A program made the translations under genes and the position numbers. Shown here one piece after another: positions 36,703-47,925 of a DNA stretch of 64,000 bases. Origin of the DNA: Benincasa hispida (lineage: Eukaryota; Streptophyta; Magnoliopsida; Cucurbitales; Cucurbitaceae); contig NC_052354.1 of NCBI RefSeq assembly GCF_009727055.1, positions 40,482,219 through 40,546,218 on the forward strand. The letters are read 5' to 3'. The notes under the pieces are model-generated. The model was not told the DNA's origin. It ran no database searches and was given only the letters and a program-made list of their open reading frames with translations. Each line of letters opens with the position of its first letter. Positions within the stretch are counted from its first letter, which is position 1.

Positions 36703-38715
36703 TGTTCGGGTTGATGCCCTAAATCTCGTAGGGTCCTGTAGTTTGTAAACATCTGTATGAACAAACAGTTTTGTGATTTATAATGAGATATTTTATTCAC
36801 TTTAGTCTATGAAATATGAGATATTTTAGTTGCATTAACCACAAACCAATAAACTAAGTTCCCTGGTTATCGTTGAAACTTAAGCATGTATGTGGAGACA
36901 TATAAGTGGATCGTGCTTTAAGTGGTAACCTAAATGATCTGTAGTATATGGATAAAGGAGGAAAACCTTATCTTGGTGACACTACGAGTATGACCTGCTT
37001 TGTAGATGTTACAAGTGTTGTAAAGTGCTATAAATGATCTTATCCTGATCATTCATGTATTAGACATGCGAGTAGGGATGCTCTATACAAAGGAGTTTGT
37101 ATAAGACTAGGCCACGTAGTATTTAGTCTCATTATATAACATCGTTCATGACAGAGACTTTCATTTCACTAGGATGACCATAGGTAACATGACCTTAATC
37201 CTGAGTGAGTTGTGAATTCCTGCCTATGAGGGCGGTCCTTTGATTTGCAAAGGTACAATGCCCAGATCGTCGACTCAAACCTACCACTTTGGGGATTCGT
37301 CTGATTGGTGAGCTGGAAACTTAGCTACATAAGACAGAATTCACTCCTTCCCCGAAGTAGGAGAAGTAGATAACTTGCTCCCTTAAAGGCTGATTCCGGG
37401 GCTTGAACAATGTGGCGCCACATCTTCTCTTGGCCCGAGAAGGGTTTACTTATAGTGGGACTATGATGTATTGTTCATTAGAGGAATCAGTGGTACCTAA
37501 GGCATTAGATGTAACTACAAGGGCAAAATGACAATTTGGCCAAGTTGTACTTATTAGCGATTTGTGAAAGGGTCACCGTACTGTTGACTGGTTATATTCG
37601 ATGGACACATAAATATATCTGTAGTGCGAAGAGTGCAACTGTCGATCTTTAGTGGAGTGCCCAACAGTTAACGGATGGTGGATATCGTGATTAAAGAGTT
37701 TATTCAGTTATTCACGTACCGTTGGAGCTTCAAGCTACAGGTTCATAAGATCCCCTTAGTAACTCAATGGATTCATATTGAGAATCTGTTTTTTGGCTAG
37801 TTTGAAGTGTTCAAATTAACAAAAGAAAATTTGATTCTATATGATATAATTAAATTAATTTAATTATATGTGATATAATTGATATAATGTATTTGATACA
37901 TTATTTGAATGGAGGAATTAATATAAATATGATTTATATTAAATGCCATAAAGGAGAAAAAAAACTATGGTTTATATGTTGTATATGATGTGATATTAAA
38001 ACTATAGGTTATAAATATAATATGATAAATTAGCTATTATATTTATTTATAATAAATTAATTATAAGATAATCGATTTCGATTTTCTCCAATAACCGACT
38101 TAGTGGTCAATTATGCATGGTTTATGGCAACTGATGGATAAAGTAAAAAATAGTTTTCCATTTTTTATTCAATTCATTACACGATCAAGTTATCAGATAG
38201 CTTGTTGAGAGAGTATATGATAGTTATCGAGTTTTCTATACGATTGAACTCGCTTACAACACGATCGAGGAACAAGTCTATGCGATAGACTAATATCTTC
38301 AACACGATCGTTCTGTGCTTTACTCGATTGTTTACTCATTTATTTGTTCCTCAATCCCTCTACCTAAATCCATATAGAGCCCACACCTCCTGGATTCTCA
38401 CACCGAAAATACCAAGGTAACCGACTTGTGGTATTGAGTTCCATTCAAGGTTCGAGGGTCGAGTTTCACTCGTTGCTGATCGAGGATATTCCAGAGGCGT
38501 GTTGCATTCGTGCTGTTGGACTCATTCTTGTTTGATTGAGGAAATACTATCAAAGGTATGCTTACTCGATCATTTGTTTTTAACTTAGAAGTATGTTGTA
38601 ATTTTATCCTTGATGCATAACCGTTCTGTTTGATTGTAAATGTTCTTGTTCTTCACAATGGGATTTGGAACGATATGCTTCTGCTCATTTGTTCTCTACA
38701 TTTAGAGTTCTTTCA
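36703..38715 (+). repeat. 3' LTR of element D, complete
   Basis: It runs from TGTTCGGGTTGATGCCC to AGAGTTCTTTCA. Length 2013 bp, in line with solo LTR C (2020 bp). The GATCG-rich domain lies at about 38160-38340. It is the best full-length reference copy of the family in the window. Confidence 0.8.
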
Positions 38716-38821
38716 CTTGCTGCTGTCCAAAAGGGCAAAAAGATTAATGTTGCAAAGGGAACTTATTTTCATTGCAACCAGGATGGGCATTGGAAAAGAA
38801 ATTGTCCAAAATATTTATAAT
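38716..38821 (+). pseudogene. Copia gag zinc-knuckle fragment
   Basis: About 34 codons read KGKKINVAKGTYFHCNQDG followed by HWKRNCPKYL and a stop. This is the CCHC knuckle of copia gag with the first Cys replaced by Tyr (YFHC). It is an orphan fragment wedged between the 3' LTR of D and a reverse LTR fragment. Confidence 0.75.
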
Positions 38822-39577
38822 TAACTATAATAAATCATATCATATTAAATATTATATTAAATAAATAATATTAATATAATATTTATAATATGGTTAAATA
38901 ATTATTAATAAACGATATTATCTGCATTTATAATCATATTATAATATGACTTCCTCTTATAACCTATAGTTTTAATATGAATCAAAGTCATATTAAATTT
39001 TAATCTATAGTATAAATCCTATTTATATATATAATATTTGGATCTCCAAATATTTTTTCTCTCACATCTTAGTTTTAATTATAAATCATATTTATTATTA
39101 ACTATATATTATAATGTATCAATTTATATTATACATTATATTAATCATATTAATATAATTCATTACTTCAATTTTCATAAATAATTTGAACAATTCGAAG
39201 TATTCCAAAAACAATTATTCCTTGTTTTTATCCTTGGTGAGCTAACAAGGGGATTTATGGATCTACAGATTAGAAGATCTAGTGATACGAGATTAATCAA
39301 CTAAACTGTTTAATTAGATTAATCAACATTCATTAACTGTCAGTCACTCCACTAAAGACCGATAACTGCACTCTTCGCACTATAGATATATTTCTGTGTC
39401 CATTAGATATAACCAACCAACAATAAGTTGACTCTTCACAAGTTGCTCATTACTACAGCTAGGTCAAAATTATCATTTTACCCCTATAGTTACATCTAAC
39501 TTCTTAAATGTCACTGATTCCTCCAATGAACAAACAGTTTATAGTCCCACTATAAACCAACTCGTTAGTATTTCCGT
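38822..39577 (-). repeat. Reverse-oriented LTR fragment (TTGGGGTTGATGCCC family)
   Basis: On the minus strand it matches the middle of the 36703-38715 LTR. Plus-strand landmarks in reverse order are the TATATTATACATTATA block, GAGCTAACAAGGGGA, AACTGTCAGTCACTCC and CACTATAGATATATTTCTGTG. Confidence 0.75.
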
Positions 39578-41352
39578 TTAAAGCTTTTAAAATGACACAT
39601 TGTATATAACGTTGTTGATACTTGAGACTTGCATCTCACCTAAACGACCATAGGTGACACGACCTCACTGAGTGTTTTGGGAACTCCTGCCTTTGAGGGC
39701 GGTTCTTTGATTAGTATGGGTAGAATGGCCAGATTGCCAAGCAACATGCCTACCTTTTTGGGGACTTGTCTGATCTGGGAGCTGGAACTCAATCACAAGA
39801 TGGAATTCACTTCTTTCTCGAAGCAGGGATAGTAGAGAGATTGCTCCTTAAGAGCTGATTCTAGGGCTTGAAAAACATAGTGGCCACAACTTCTCTTTGG
39901 AAAAGAAGACTCAGTCATAGTAGAACTATGACTTATGTTCATTAGAGGGATCGTTGTACTTAAGGAGATAGATGTAACTAACAGGCATAACGGTTATTGG
40001 CCGAACTGTATTTACGAGCGATCTATGAAGGGTTGTCGCACTACTGATTTGGTTAAGATGGACACATAATATATCTGTAATAAGGAGAGTTCAGTTGCCA
40101 GTCTTTAATGGAGTGCCTTGGCAAATTAACGGATGGTGGATCCCATGACTAAAGAGGTTTAGTCAGTTATTCATGTACGTTGGAGCTTCGAGCTACAGGT
40201 TCCATAAGGTCCATTTGTAAGCTCAATGGATTCAGTGTGAGGATTCAGTTTTCGTGCTATGATTGAAATGTTCAAATTGATAAGAGGTATTTTTGATTAT
40301 ATATGAATATAATTGGTATGATGTAGTGGATACATCTTAGTAGAGGATTGATGTAAATGAGATTTACATTAAGTACCATGGAATAGAAAAAAGAACTATG
40401 TTTTATTATTTCATGAGATAAAATATTAAAACTATAGGTTATAAATATAGTATGATAATTTGGTTATTCATTTATATTTACAATAATATTAATTATTGGA
40501 TAATTAAATCTTTTTCTTTAATAACCAATTGAGTGGGTCGTTATTGAATTTCATGGTAACCGTGAGATAAAAGGAAAATGGTTTCCTAATTTAGTAAGTT
40601 TTCATAATTTTTTTTTTTGAGTTTTTTCTCTCGGCAAAAAAAAAAAAAAGAAAAAAAAAAGAAAAAAAGAACTCATGGGTTGTCAGTAAATATTTACCAA
40701 TCGTGCAGTGGCGAGCTTAAACGATCGTACAGTATTTACCAACATGATCACATACTTTTTGTAGACGATCGCTTGCCCAAAGTAAATGATCGTATAGTGT
40801 TTGTAGGCGACAGACACTGACGCTAAACTGATAAGCTAAACGATTGCATAGCTTTAGCTAAACGATTGGGCATCGACCTATATGATAGGTCTCCACCATC
40901 TCCCACTTGCCCAGTCGTGTACATGATCGGTGTTTCCTTCTTCATCTGCCGCATACCAAGTCCAAACATAGCCCACCCTCTGGATTTTCACACCGAGAAT
41001 ACTAAGGTAACCTTCTTGGTGGTGTCTTACTCAACTCGACACCATCGTGGTTCTGTGGAGGTCGTTTGTGTTGCTGAGGAGGTCGTGACCGAGGCGATCG
41101 CTGAGTTCGAGTGAGAAGTGTTCGTGCTGTGTTGCGGTCATGTAGATCGAGCGTACGAGGTTGCTGTTGTTTGAGCGGTCATGTGCAAAGGAGCGTGAAG
41201 ACATATCTTCAAATGTTCGTAGATTTTTCTTTTTGTTCATTTAAGTTTTCATGTTGTAATTTCTATATTGATTGTATAATCGCATGTTTCTGTACGACTG
41301 TAATTTGTATTGTTCATTTATGATTGTAATTTGGAATGATCTTACTGCTCAC
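39578..41352 (+). repeat. Forward LTR fragment, same family, head-to-head with the previous one
   Basis: It starts in mid-LTR (ATATAACGTTGTTGATACTTG, then CGACCATAGGTGACACGACC) and runs to the LTR end phrase GATCTTACTGCTCACGG, where it stops about 25 bp short of the expected terminus and abuts gypsy protease. GATCG-rich domain at 40700-40870. An A/G homopolymer run at 40635-40668 explains a lysine-rich ORF. Confidence 0.75.
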
Positions 41353-41990
41353 GGAAATCTTGAATCCGATTTCCTTCAAGATTTGGATGCGTCAATAAAT
41401 GTTATGCCTTATTCAATTTATCAAGAATTAAAATTAAAAGACCTAACTGAAACTGGAACTGTGAATTAGCTGATAGCTCTTTTATACACCCATTAAGAGT
41501 TATAGAGGATATCCTAGTTTAGGGCAATGAATTGTTTTTTCCTACTGATTTCTATGTTCTTAAGATGGAAGAGTCCTCATCTATCTCATCTGCATCTATC
41601 TTGCTTGGGTAGCCTTTTATGAAGACGACCAAAACTAAGATTGATGTGGATGATGGCACTTTGTCTGTGGAGTTTGATGGTGAGTTGATTAAGTTTAATA
41701 TTTTCAATGCTATGAAATCTTCCACCATACGATAAGTACATTCTTTGTGCCAGATTGATGTGTTTGACTCTCTTGAGCAGGAGGTTATATGGGACGTCTA
41801 TGACGACGATGAGGATGACTCAGAAGATTTGATCCCACTTGGAGAGCTTGCCACCTTGTCTATGACTGAGCCAGTAGGTATGTCCTCTTATTCTGATGAT
41901 GAATCTTCTGACAAGGTGCTTCCTTTTGTTTTGCACGCACCTAAATTGGAGTTGAAAGAGCTTACAGACCACCGAAGTACGCCTATCTGA
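41353..41990 (+). pseudogene. Athila-type gypsy protease pseudogene, 5' truncated
   Basis: Aspartic protease domain of a Ty3/gypsy Athila-type polyprotein. It starts abruptly at the LTR junction with LQDLDASINVMPYSIYQELK, where Athila proteins usually have DLGASIN, so the Gly after the catalytic Asp region is Asp. A frame change and stop follow near 41467. HPLRVIEDILV and YVLKMEESSSISSASILLG come later, ending in an acidic linker (DVYDDDEDDSEDLIPLG). Confidence 0.8.
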
Positions 41991-43740
41991 GGGAAGCTAA
42001 GACCTTGCATGTTATAATTTCAAAGAACCTGACTGAGGAACAAGAGAAGCAGTTGATTGAGATATTGCAGAAATACAAGTTGGCTATTAGATGGACATTG
42101 GCCGACATAAAAAGTATTAGCCCCACTTTGTGCACACATCGGATTTCTTTGGAAGATGGAGCTAAGCCTTGTTGACAGCCCCAATGACGTTTGAATCCTG
42201 TCTTGAAGGAGGTAGTAATGAAAGAGGTCTTCAAACTCTTGGACGCAGGTATTATCTATTATATTCCTGATAGTGAGTGGGTTAGTCCTATTCATATACT
42301 GCCTAAGAAAACGGATATTACTGTCGTAAAAAATGATGAAGGTAGTCTAATTCCTGTTAAGGTTCAGAATGGGTGGATGATGTGTATAGATTTTAGAAAA
42401 TTAAATGCTGTAAATTGAAAGGACCACTTCCCCATTCCCTTTATCGATCAAATGCTCGAAAGGTTAGCTGGTAAGCCTTTATTCTATTTCCTGGATGGTT
42501 TTCGGATTTCTATTAGGTCTCGATTAGCCAAGAGGACCAACAGAAGACGATCTTTGCATGTCCCTATGGCACCTTCGCTTTCAGAAGAATGCCAATTGGA
42601 CTATGTAATGCTTCTGGCACCTTTCAGCGTTGTATGATGTCCAATATTTTTTGAGTTTATTGAAAAATGCATGGAGGTCCAATATTTTTTGAGTTTATTG
42701 AAAAATGCATTGAGGTTTTTATTGATGACTTTACTGTGTATGGAGACTCGTTTGCTGATTGTCTGTCTAATTTGTCTAGGGTGCTAGAAAAATTCTTTGA
42801 GTCTAACCTGCTTCTCAATTTTGAAAAATGTCATTTCATAGCCTCACAAGGCACCGTATTAGGACATATAATATCTGAGCATGGCATAGAGGTAGACTAT
42901 GCCAAGATTGACGTTATTGCTAAGCTCCCTTACCCCACAAATGTGAGAGAGGTTCGTTCGTTTCTTGGCCATGCAGGTTTCTATCGCAGGTTCATAAAAG
43001 ACTTTAGTAAGATTGCTCAACCGATGACCTCCCTTCTTCAAAAGAATGTGACCTTTGATTTCATTGATGATTGAAGAAGAAGTTTTGATTTGTTAAAGAA
43101 CGCCTTGTCGTGTACTCTGGTAATTCAGGCTTCTCATTGGGATCTTCCCTTCGAGATTATGTGCGATGCAAGCGACCATGTTGTAGGAGTGGTGTTGGGG
43201 CAGAAGGTTGACAAGAAACATCATGTCGTATATTACGCTTCAAAGACCCTCAACATGGCTCAGTGCAGTTACACCATGACAGAAAATGAGTTTTTAGCAG
43301 TTATTTTTACTTTAGAAAAATTTCGCTCTTATATTATAGGATCTAAAGTTATTGTGTTTTCCGATTGGGCAACTCTGTGTTATCTAATGTCAAAGAAGGT
43401 GTTCAAGCCTAGATTGCTGAGGTGGGTTCTTCTCTTCCAGGAGTTTAACCTAAGACTTCAGGACAGAAAAGGATGTGAGAATGTCGTTACTGATCACCTG
43501 AGTAGGATAGTTGCTGATGAAGGTTGTCTTAGTTCTAGTGGAGACTTCCATGACCACACCTTGATGCAGGCAGACGGTATTTCAATGACTCTCTGGTATG
43601 CTGATATTGTTAATTACTTAAACACTGGTAAGTTTCTTCATGGAATGAATAGACATAGACAAGATAACAAGAGTGAGTCAATGTATTATGTTTGGGATGC
43701 CCTATTCTATGGAAATTTTGCTTTGATCAGATAGTTAAGA
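41991..43740 (+). pseudogene. Athila-type reverse transcriptase and RNase H pseudogene
   Basis: Reverse transcriptase blocks: LLDAGIIYYIPDSEWVSP, GWMMCIDFRKLNAVN and the catalytic VFIDDFTVYGDSF box (intact DD) at about 42715. The thumb follows (FLGHAGFYRRFIKDFSKIAQ). A 38-bp tandem duplication at 42639-42714 shifts the frame just before the catalytic box. RNase H at 43090-43500 keeps [17 protein letters not shown] and [10 protein letters not shown]. Stops occur at 42172, 42416, 43071 and elsewhere. Confidence 0.85.
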
Positions 43741-44876
43741 GGTGTGTCCCTAATGACGAGTTCTTTTCTGTTCTAGAATTTTGTCATAAGCATGCATGTG
43801 GAGGACAATTCAGTCCCAAGATAACCATAAAAAAGTCTTAGATTCTAGTTTATATTGGGACACATTATTTAAAGATGCATATTTTGTCTATAAAACGTGT
43901 GAACGGTGTCAGAAATCTGAAGGATTGTCCCATAGGAATGAAATGCCACAATTCCCCATCATTTTCTGTGAAATATTTGATGTTTGAGGAATTGACTTTA
44001 TGGGGCCTTTCCCTTCTTCTTATGGGTATAAATATATTTTATTGGCAGTGGATTATGTTTCCAAATGGGTGGAAGCAAAGGCCATAGTTACTGATGATAC
44101 TAAAGTGGTTGCAGGTTTCTTGAAGACTAACATTCTATGCAAGTTTGGCTTCCCTAAAGCAATCATCAATGATCAAGGATCACATTTTGCAATCGGATCA
44201 TTGCCTCCTTGTTGAAGAAGTACGATTTTCAACATTTTATTGCCACCTCATACCACCCTCAAACTAATGGGCAGACGGAGGTGTCCAACAAGGAAGTAAA
44301 GACCATTTTGGAAAAGATGGTCAACCCAGAAAGGAAGGATTGGAGCCTCCGACTTGACGATGCTCTGTGGGCTTACAGGACAACCTTCAAGACTCCTATT
44401 GGGATGTCTCCCTACCTGATGGTTTATGCGAAAGCTTGCCATCTCCCAGTTGAAATCCAACACAAGGACTATTGCGCAGTCAAAAAGTGCAATTTGGACT
44501 TAAAGGCAACTAGGGAGGCTAGACTTCTACAGCTTCAGGAGTTAGAAGGGTCAGGTTAGAGTGTTTTGATAATTCTTTGATTTAAAAGAAAAAAGTGAAG
44601 GACTTTCATGACGAAATGATTGCACTCAAGAAGTTTCAGGTAGGGCAAAAGGTACTTCTGTATAACTCTCGATTGAAATTTATGCCTGGTAAACTCCGGT
44701 CCAAGTGGCTTGGACCATTTAGTGTTTCTCACATTTATCTTTATGGTGCAGTAAACATTATTAATCTTGAGACAGGGAAGGTTACTAAAGTTAATGGGCA
44801 CAGGTTGAAGGTCTTCCATGATGGCGAGTCGTTAGACTATTTTGACATTGCCTACGGATTAGATTCGTTGGTCTAG
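43741..44876 (+). pseudogene. Athila-type integrase pseudogene
   Basis: The zinc domain (CHKHACGG...KTCERC) lies near 43785-43915. The DDE core is GIDFMGPFP (after a TGA at 43987), INDQGSHF and [14 protein letters not shown]. The Athila/Tat-style tail follows, with [20 protein letters not shown], then QVGQKVLLYNSRLKFMPGKL and KVTKVNGHRLKVF, ending at a TAG at 44874-44876. Frame changes near 44215 and 44560. All three catalytic acidic residues are visible, but the reading frame is broken. Confidence 0.85.
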
Positions 44877-44920
44877 ATCTGAAATTAAGCCATCACGGTC
44901 GAGCAATCGACCATAAATAT

Positions 44921-45780
44921 TGTTGGGGTTGATGCCCTAAATCTTGTAGGGTCCTATAGTTTGTAAACCTTATATGAACAAATATTTCTGTGATTAATAA
45001 TATATGATATTTTATTCACTTCTGTCTAAGATGTGATATCTTAGTTTCATTAACCACAAACCAATAAGCTAACATCCATTGTTATCATTGTAACTTAAAC
45101 ATGTATGTGGAGACATACAAGTGGATCGTATTTAAGTGATAACATAAATGGTTTGTAGTATATGGATAAGGCTAGGTACCTTATCCTAGTGACACTACGA
45201 GTATAGGCCGCTTTGTCGGTATTACAAATGTTGCAAAACGCTACAAATGATCTGATCCTGATCATTCATGTATTAGACATGCGAGCGGGGATATTCTATA
45301 CAAAGAAGTTTGTATAAAACCAGACCATGAAATGTTTAGTCTCATTATATAACGTCGTTCATAATAGAGACTTTCATTTCACTAGGATGACCATAGGTAA
45401 CATGATCTTAATCCTGAGTGAGTTGTGAACTCCTGCCTATGAAGACGATTCTTTGATTTGTATGGGTGAGAGTAGCCAGATCGCCGACTCAACAAGCCTA
45501 CCATTTTGAGGATTCGTCTGATTGAGGAGTTGGAAACTTAACTATACAAGATGGAATTCACTCATTCCCCAAAGAAGAGGTAAGTAGATAAATTGCTATC
45601 TTAAGGGTTGATTCCAAGTATTGAACAATGTGGCGCCACACCCTCTCTTGGCTCGAGAGGATTTAGTCATAGTGAGACTATGATCTATTGTTCATTAGAG
45701 GATCAGTGGTACTTAAGGAGTTAGATGTAACTATAGGGGAAAAAATGGTACTTAAGGAGTTAGATGTAATTGTAGAGGAT
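44921..45780 (+). repeat. LTR fragment (TTGGGGTTGATGCCC family) inserted after the Athila pol
   Basis: It starts cleanly with TGTTGGGGTTGATGCCC at 44921 and follows the family as far as GGAGTTAGATGTAA. A 42-bp local duplication (GGTACTTAAGGAGTTAGATG at 45706 and 45748) sits at its broken right end. Confidence 0.8.
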
Positions 45781-46285
45781 GGGCAACAACGTATATATCC
45801 CTGCAACACATCTCTTAACCAACGCATTTCTGAAGGATACCTCGACATAGTGCATTTGACTAAGGACGGGCAAAGGACATATACGAGCCCAACACACCCC
45901 TCAACTCAATACAGTTGAGTTAGGTGATCGTAGTGCATTCCTAGTAGGTTTGGGATGCGTCCATTGTCATCTTGCTTTCTTAAATGTTTTATTATCGTAA
46001 CTTATATTTTACACATAGGTATTTTATTTTATTATTATTATTACTATTTTATCGATTTTTCCTTATGACTCAATCATTCACAATTTAAAGCTCATACGCT
46101 GACTACAGAAAAACTCAAAGAATTAAAGGCAGGAATGAATTAAATGCACAGAAGTAAATGAAGAATTAAATTCAAAGAGTCAAAATTTGAATGAAATGAA
46201 TCATTAAAATTGGGTTCAGAAATCAAAGAAGGAATTCAATAAAGCAGAGTAAACGTAGTATTGAGATATGAACCAAAAATTTTGC
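45781..46285. other. Unassigned sequence between LTR fragment and reverse gag
   Basis: No recognisable coding. It has an AT-rich patch with TTATTATTATTA at 46029-46045. Probably interior of one of the neighbouring Athila-type copies, by position only. Confidence 0.35.
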
Positions 46286-47812
46286 GTTGTCTTTGATGAT
46301 CACAATACACATCTCTGCAGGCGGTCAGGCTTGCCTGTTCAATGTCTTCACAGACATTACTCTTTCCTTGTTGATCCTGGGGCTTCAGAATTGCTGGGCA
46401 GTGTTCCAGGTGTCCGACTTCTCAACTCAGAGGCCAGCTGGCCCACTTGGATCTCCAGATTCCTTATAGAGGATGCTTGTGCTTACATAACTGCATCATT
46501 CTTGTCCATGTACTATTTCAGCAGTGCCTCTAACGATCCTCTCAAGGCATTAAATGATGATGATGTTTGCTGGTTTTGTGGTCTTGATTGCCTCTGGTTG
46601 TGATGAAACGGAGGATTTCCTCTACTGCCCCCCTGATGGTTCCTTGGCCCCCCTAGGTTGGGATTACCACCCCAACCGAAGTTAGGGTGACTCCTCCAGC
46701 CCGGGTTGTAGGTGTTACTGAAGGGGTTGTTTCGGATAGCACACATTTGCTGAAGATTCAATGGGCATCCTTCAGCTCCGTGAGCCCCTCCACAATTGAT
46801 GCAACCAATTGCGCCACTTGAGCTGGTGCAGTGGGTTGCGCTGATTGTGGAGCAATGGCTCCTTGATTAATGGCCATTGATTGGAGGATTGAGGTTACTG
46901 TAGCCATCTGGGCGACCAATGTAGTCATTTCTTCGCAGAAACAATGGCTGTTTCAACTTTTCTTCTTTCGGCACCTCGGCCTCCATATCCGTCATCTATC
47001 CAGTCATCCATATTCCACGAGATGCGGTCAAGGATGACTTTGGCCTCCGTGTATGTCTTGTCCATAAAACCTCCTGCCACGGAGGCATCAGTAACAACCT
47101 GTGTTACTCTGTTCAGGCCATTGTAGAATGTTTCCATCAAGATGCAATCGGGAATCTCGACATGCGGGTAGTTTTTCACCAACCTTCTAAATCGCACCCA
47201 TGTGGTGCTCAGGGTCTCATTCTCTTTTTGTTCAAAGTTCAACACATCCTTTCATCTTCTTGAGTTGATAGTCGATGGGAAGAACTTCTTCATAAATCGC
47301 TCAACCAATTGCCCCCATGAAGTGATTTCATTGGGCTCTAGTGAATAAACCCACTTCTTAGCCTCATCCCTCAAGGTGTAAGGGAACAAATATAACCTAA
47401 TATTCTTCGGGGTCACGCCAGGTAAGGAGACATTGCCGCACATCTCGACGAATCTGGTCAGGTGGGCATGCGGGTCTTCACCTTATAGACCCCCAAACTG
47501 CCCGACGTTCTGAATCATTTGTAACATGACCGGCTTGATCTCAAAGCGTGCATTCTCCTCGACAATTGGCCTTGAGATTCCAGGCAAAAAATCGTATAAG
47601 TTGGGTGCTGAATAGTTTCGCATTGGGATATTGCGATCGGCTACCAGGAATACGGGATCCTGAGACGGTCGAACAGCCCCTTGATTCACATCTAGCACTG
47701 CGTTATCATTATTATCTACCATGTTGGCTGCCTTTTTTCGCTGTATCCTCGCGTGGAAGGTTCGCTCGATCTCAGGGTCAACTACGAATTCTGGTTCATC
47801 ACCAGGATTCAT
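46286..47812 (-). pseudogene. Athila-type gag pseudogene
   Basis: It starts at ATG 47812 (MNPGDEPEFVVDPEIERTF). One frame with two in-frame stops (near 47483 and 47252) carries the Retrotrans_gag core: GEDPHAHLTRFVEMC, YLFPYTLRDEAKKW, SWGQLVERFMKKFFP and MLNFEQKENETLSTTWVRFR. The frame ends near 46925. Shifted frames carry a zinc knuckle (CINCGGAHGAEGC, near 46790), an Asn/Gly/Pro-rich stretch (46513-46761), and the typical tail NLEIQVGQLASELRSRTPG (near 46440). The protease and the rest of pol do not follow. Confidence 0.85.
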
Positions 47813-47907
47813 AAATCGTTAGGCTGCTCTCCACGTTGAACAACCAGTACAATGAGATCTATCCTGCAAAATACCAAAAACCACTCAAACAAGAAACCAT
47901 TAACCAG

Positions 47908-47925
47908 TCCCCAGCAATGGTGCCA
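47908..47925 (-). other. tRNA-Asp-type primer-binding site
   Basis: The minus strand reads TGGCACCATTGCTGGGGA, close to the TGGCGCCGTTGCCGGGGA site of Athila and Tat elements, directly after the LTR and about 95 bp before the gag ATG. Confidence 0.8.

Larger units (their letters stand above)
34108..38715 (+). mobile_element. Copia element D: gag-only deletion derivative
   Basis: A decayed 5' LTR start (TGTTGGGGTTGATGCCC at 34108) leads to a long non-coding leader, one gag gene, a short 3' interior tail, a polypurine tract and a complete 3' LTR (36703-38715). Protease, integrase and reverse transcriptase are missing between about 36590 and 36600, where gag linker joins directly to the end of the interior. 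Flanking pentamers (AAAAC on the left, CTTGC on the right) do not match, so the outer ends may not come from one event. Confidence 0.7.

Noticed and set aside
40617..40820. Lysine-rich ORF
   Set aside because: Produced by an A/G homopolymer run in an LTR fragment.
46268..46603. 111-aa plus-strand ORF
   Set aside because: Antisense shadow of the Athila gag C-terminal region, which is the recognisable frame.
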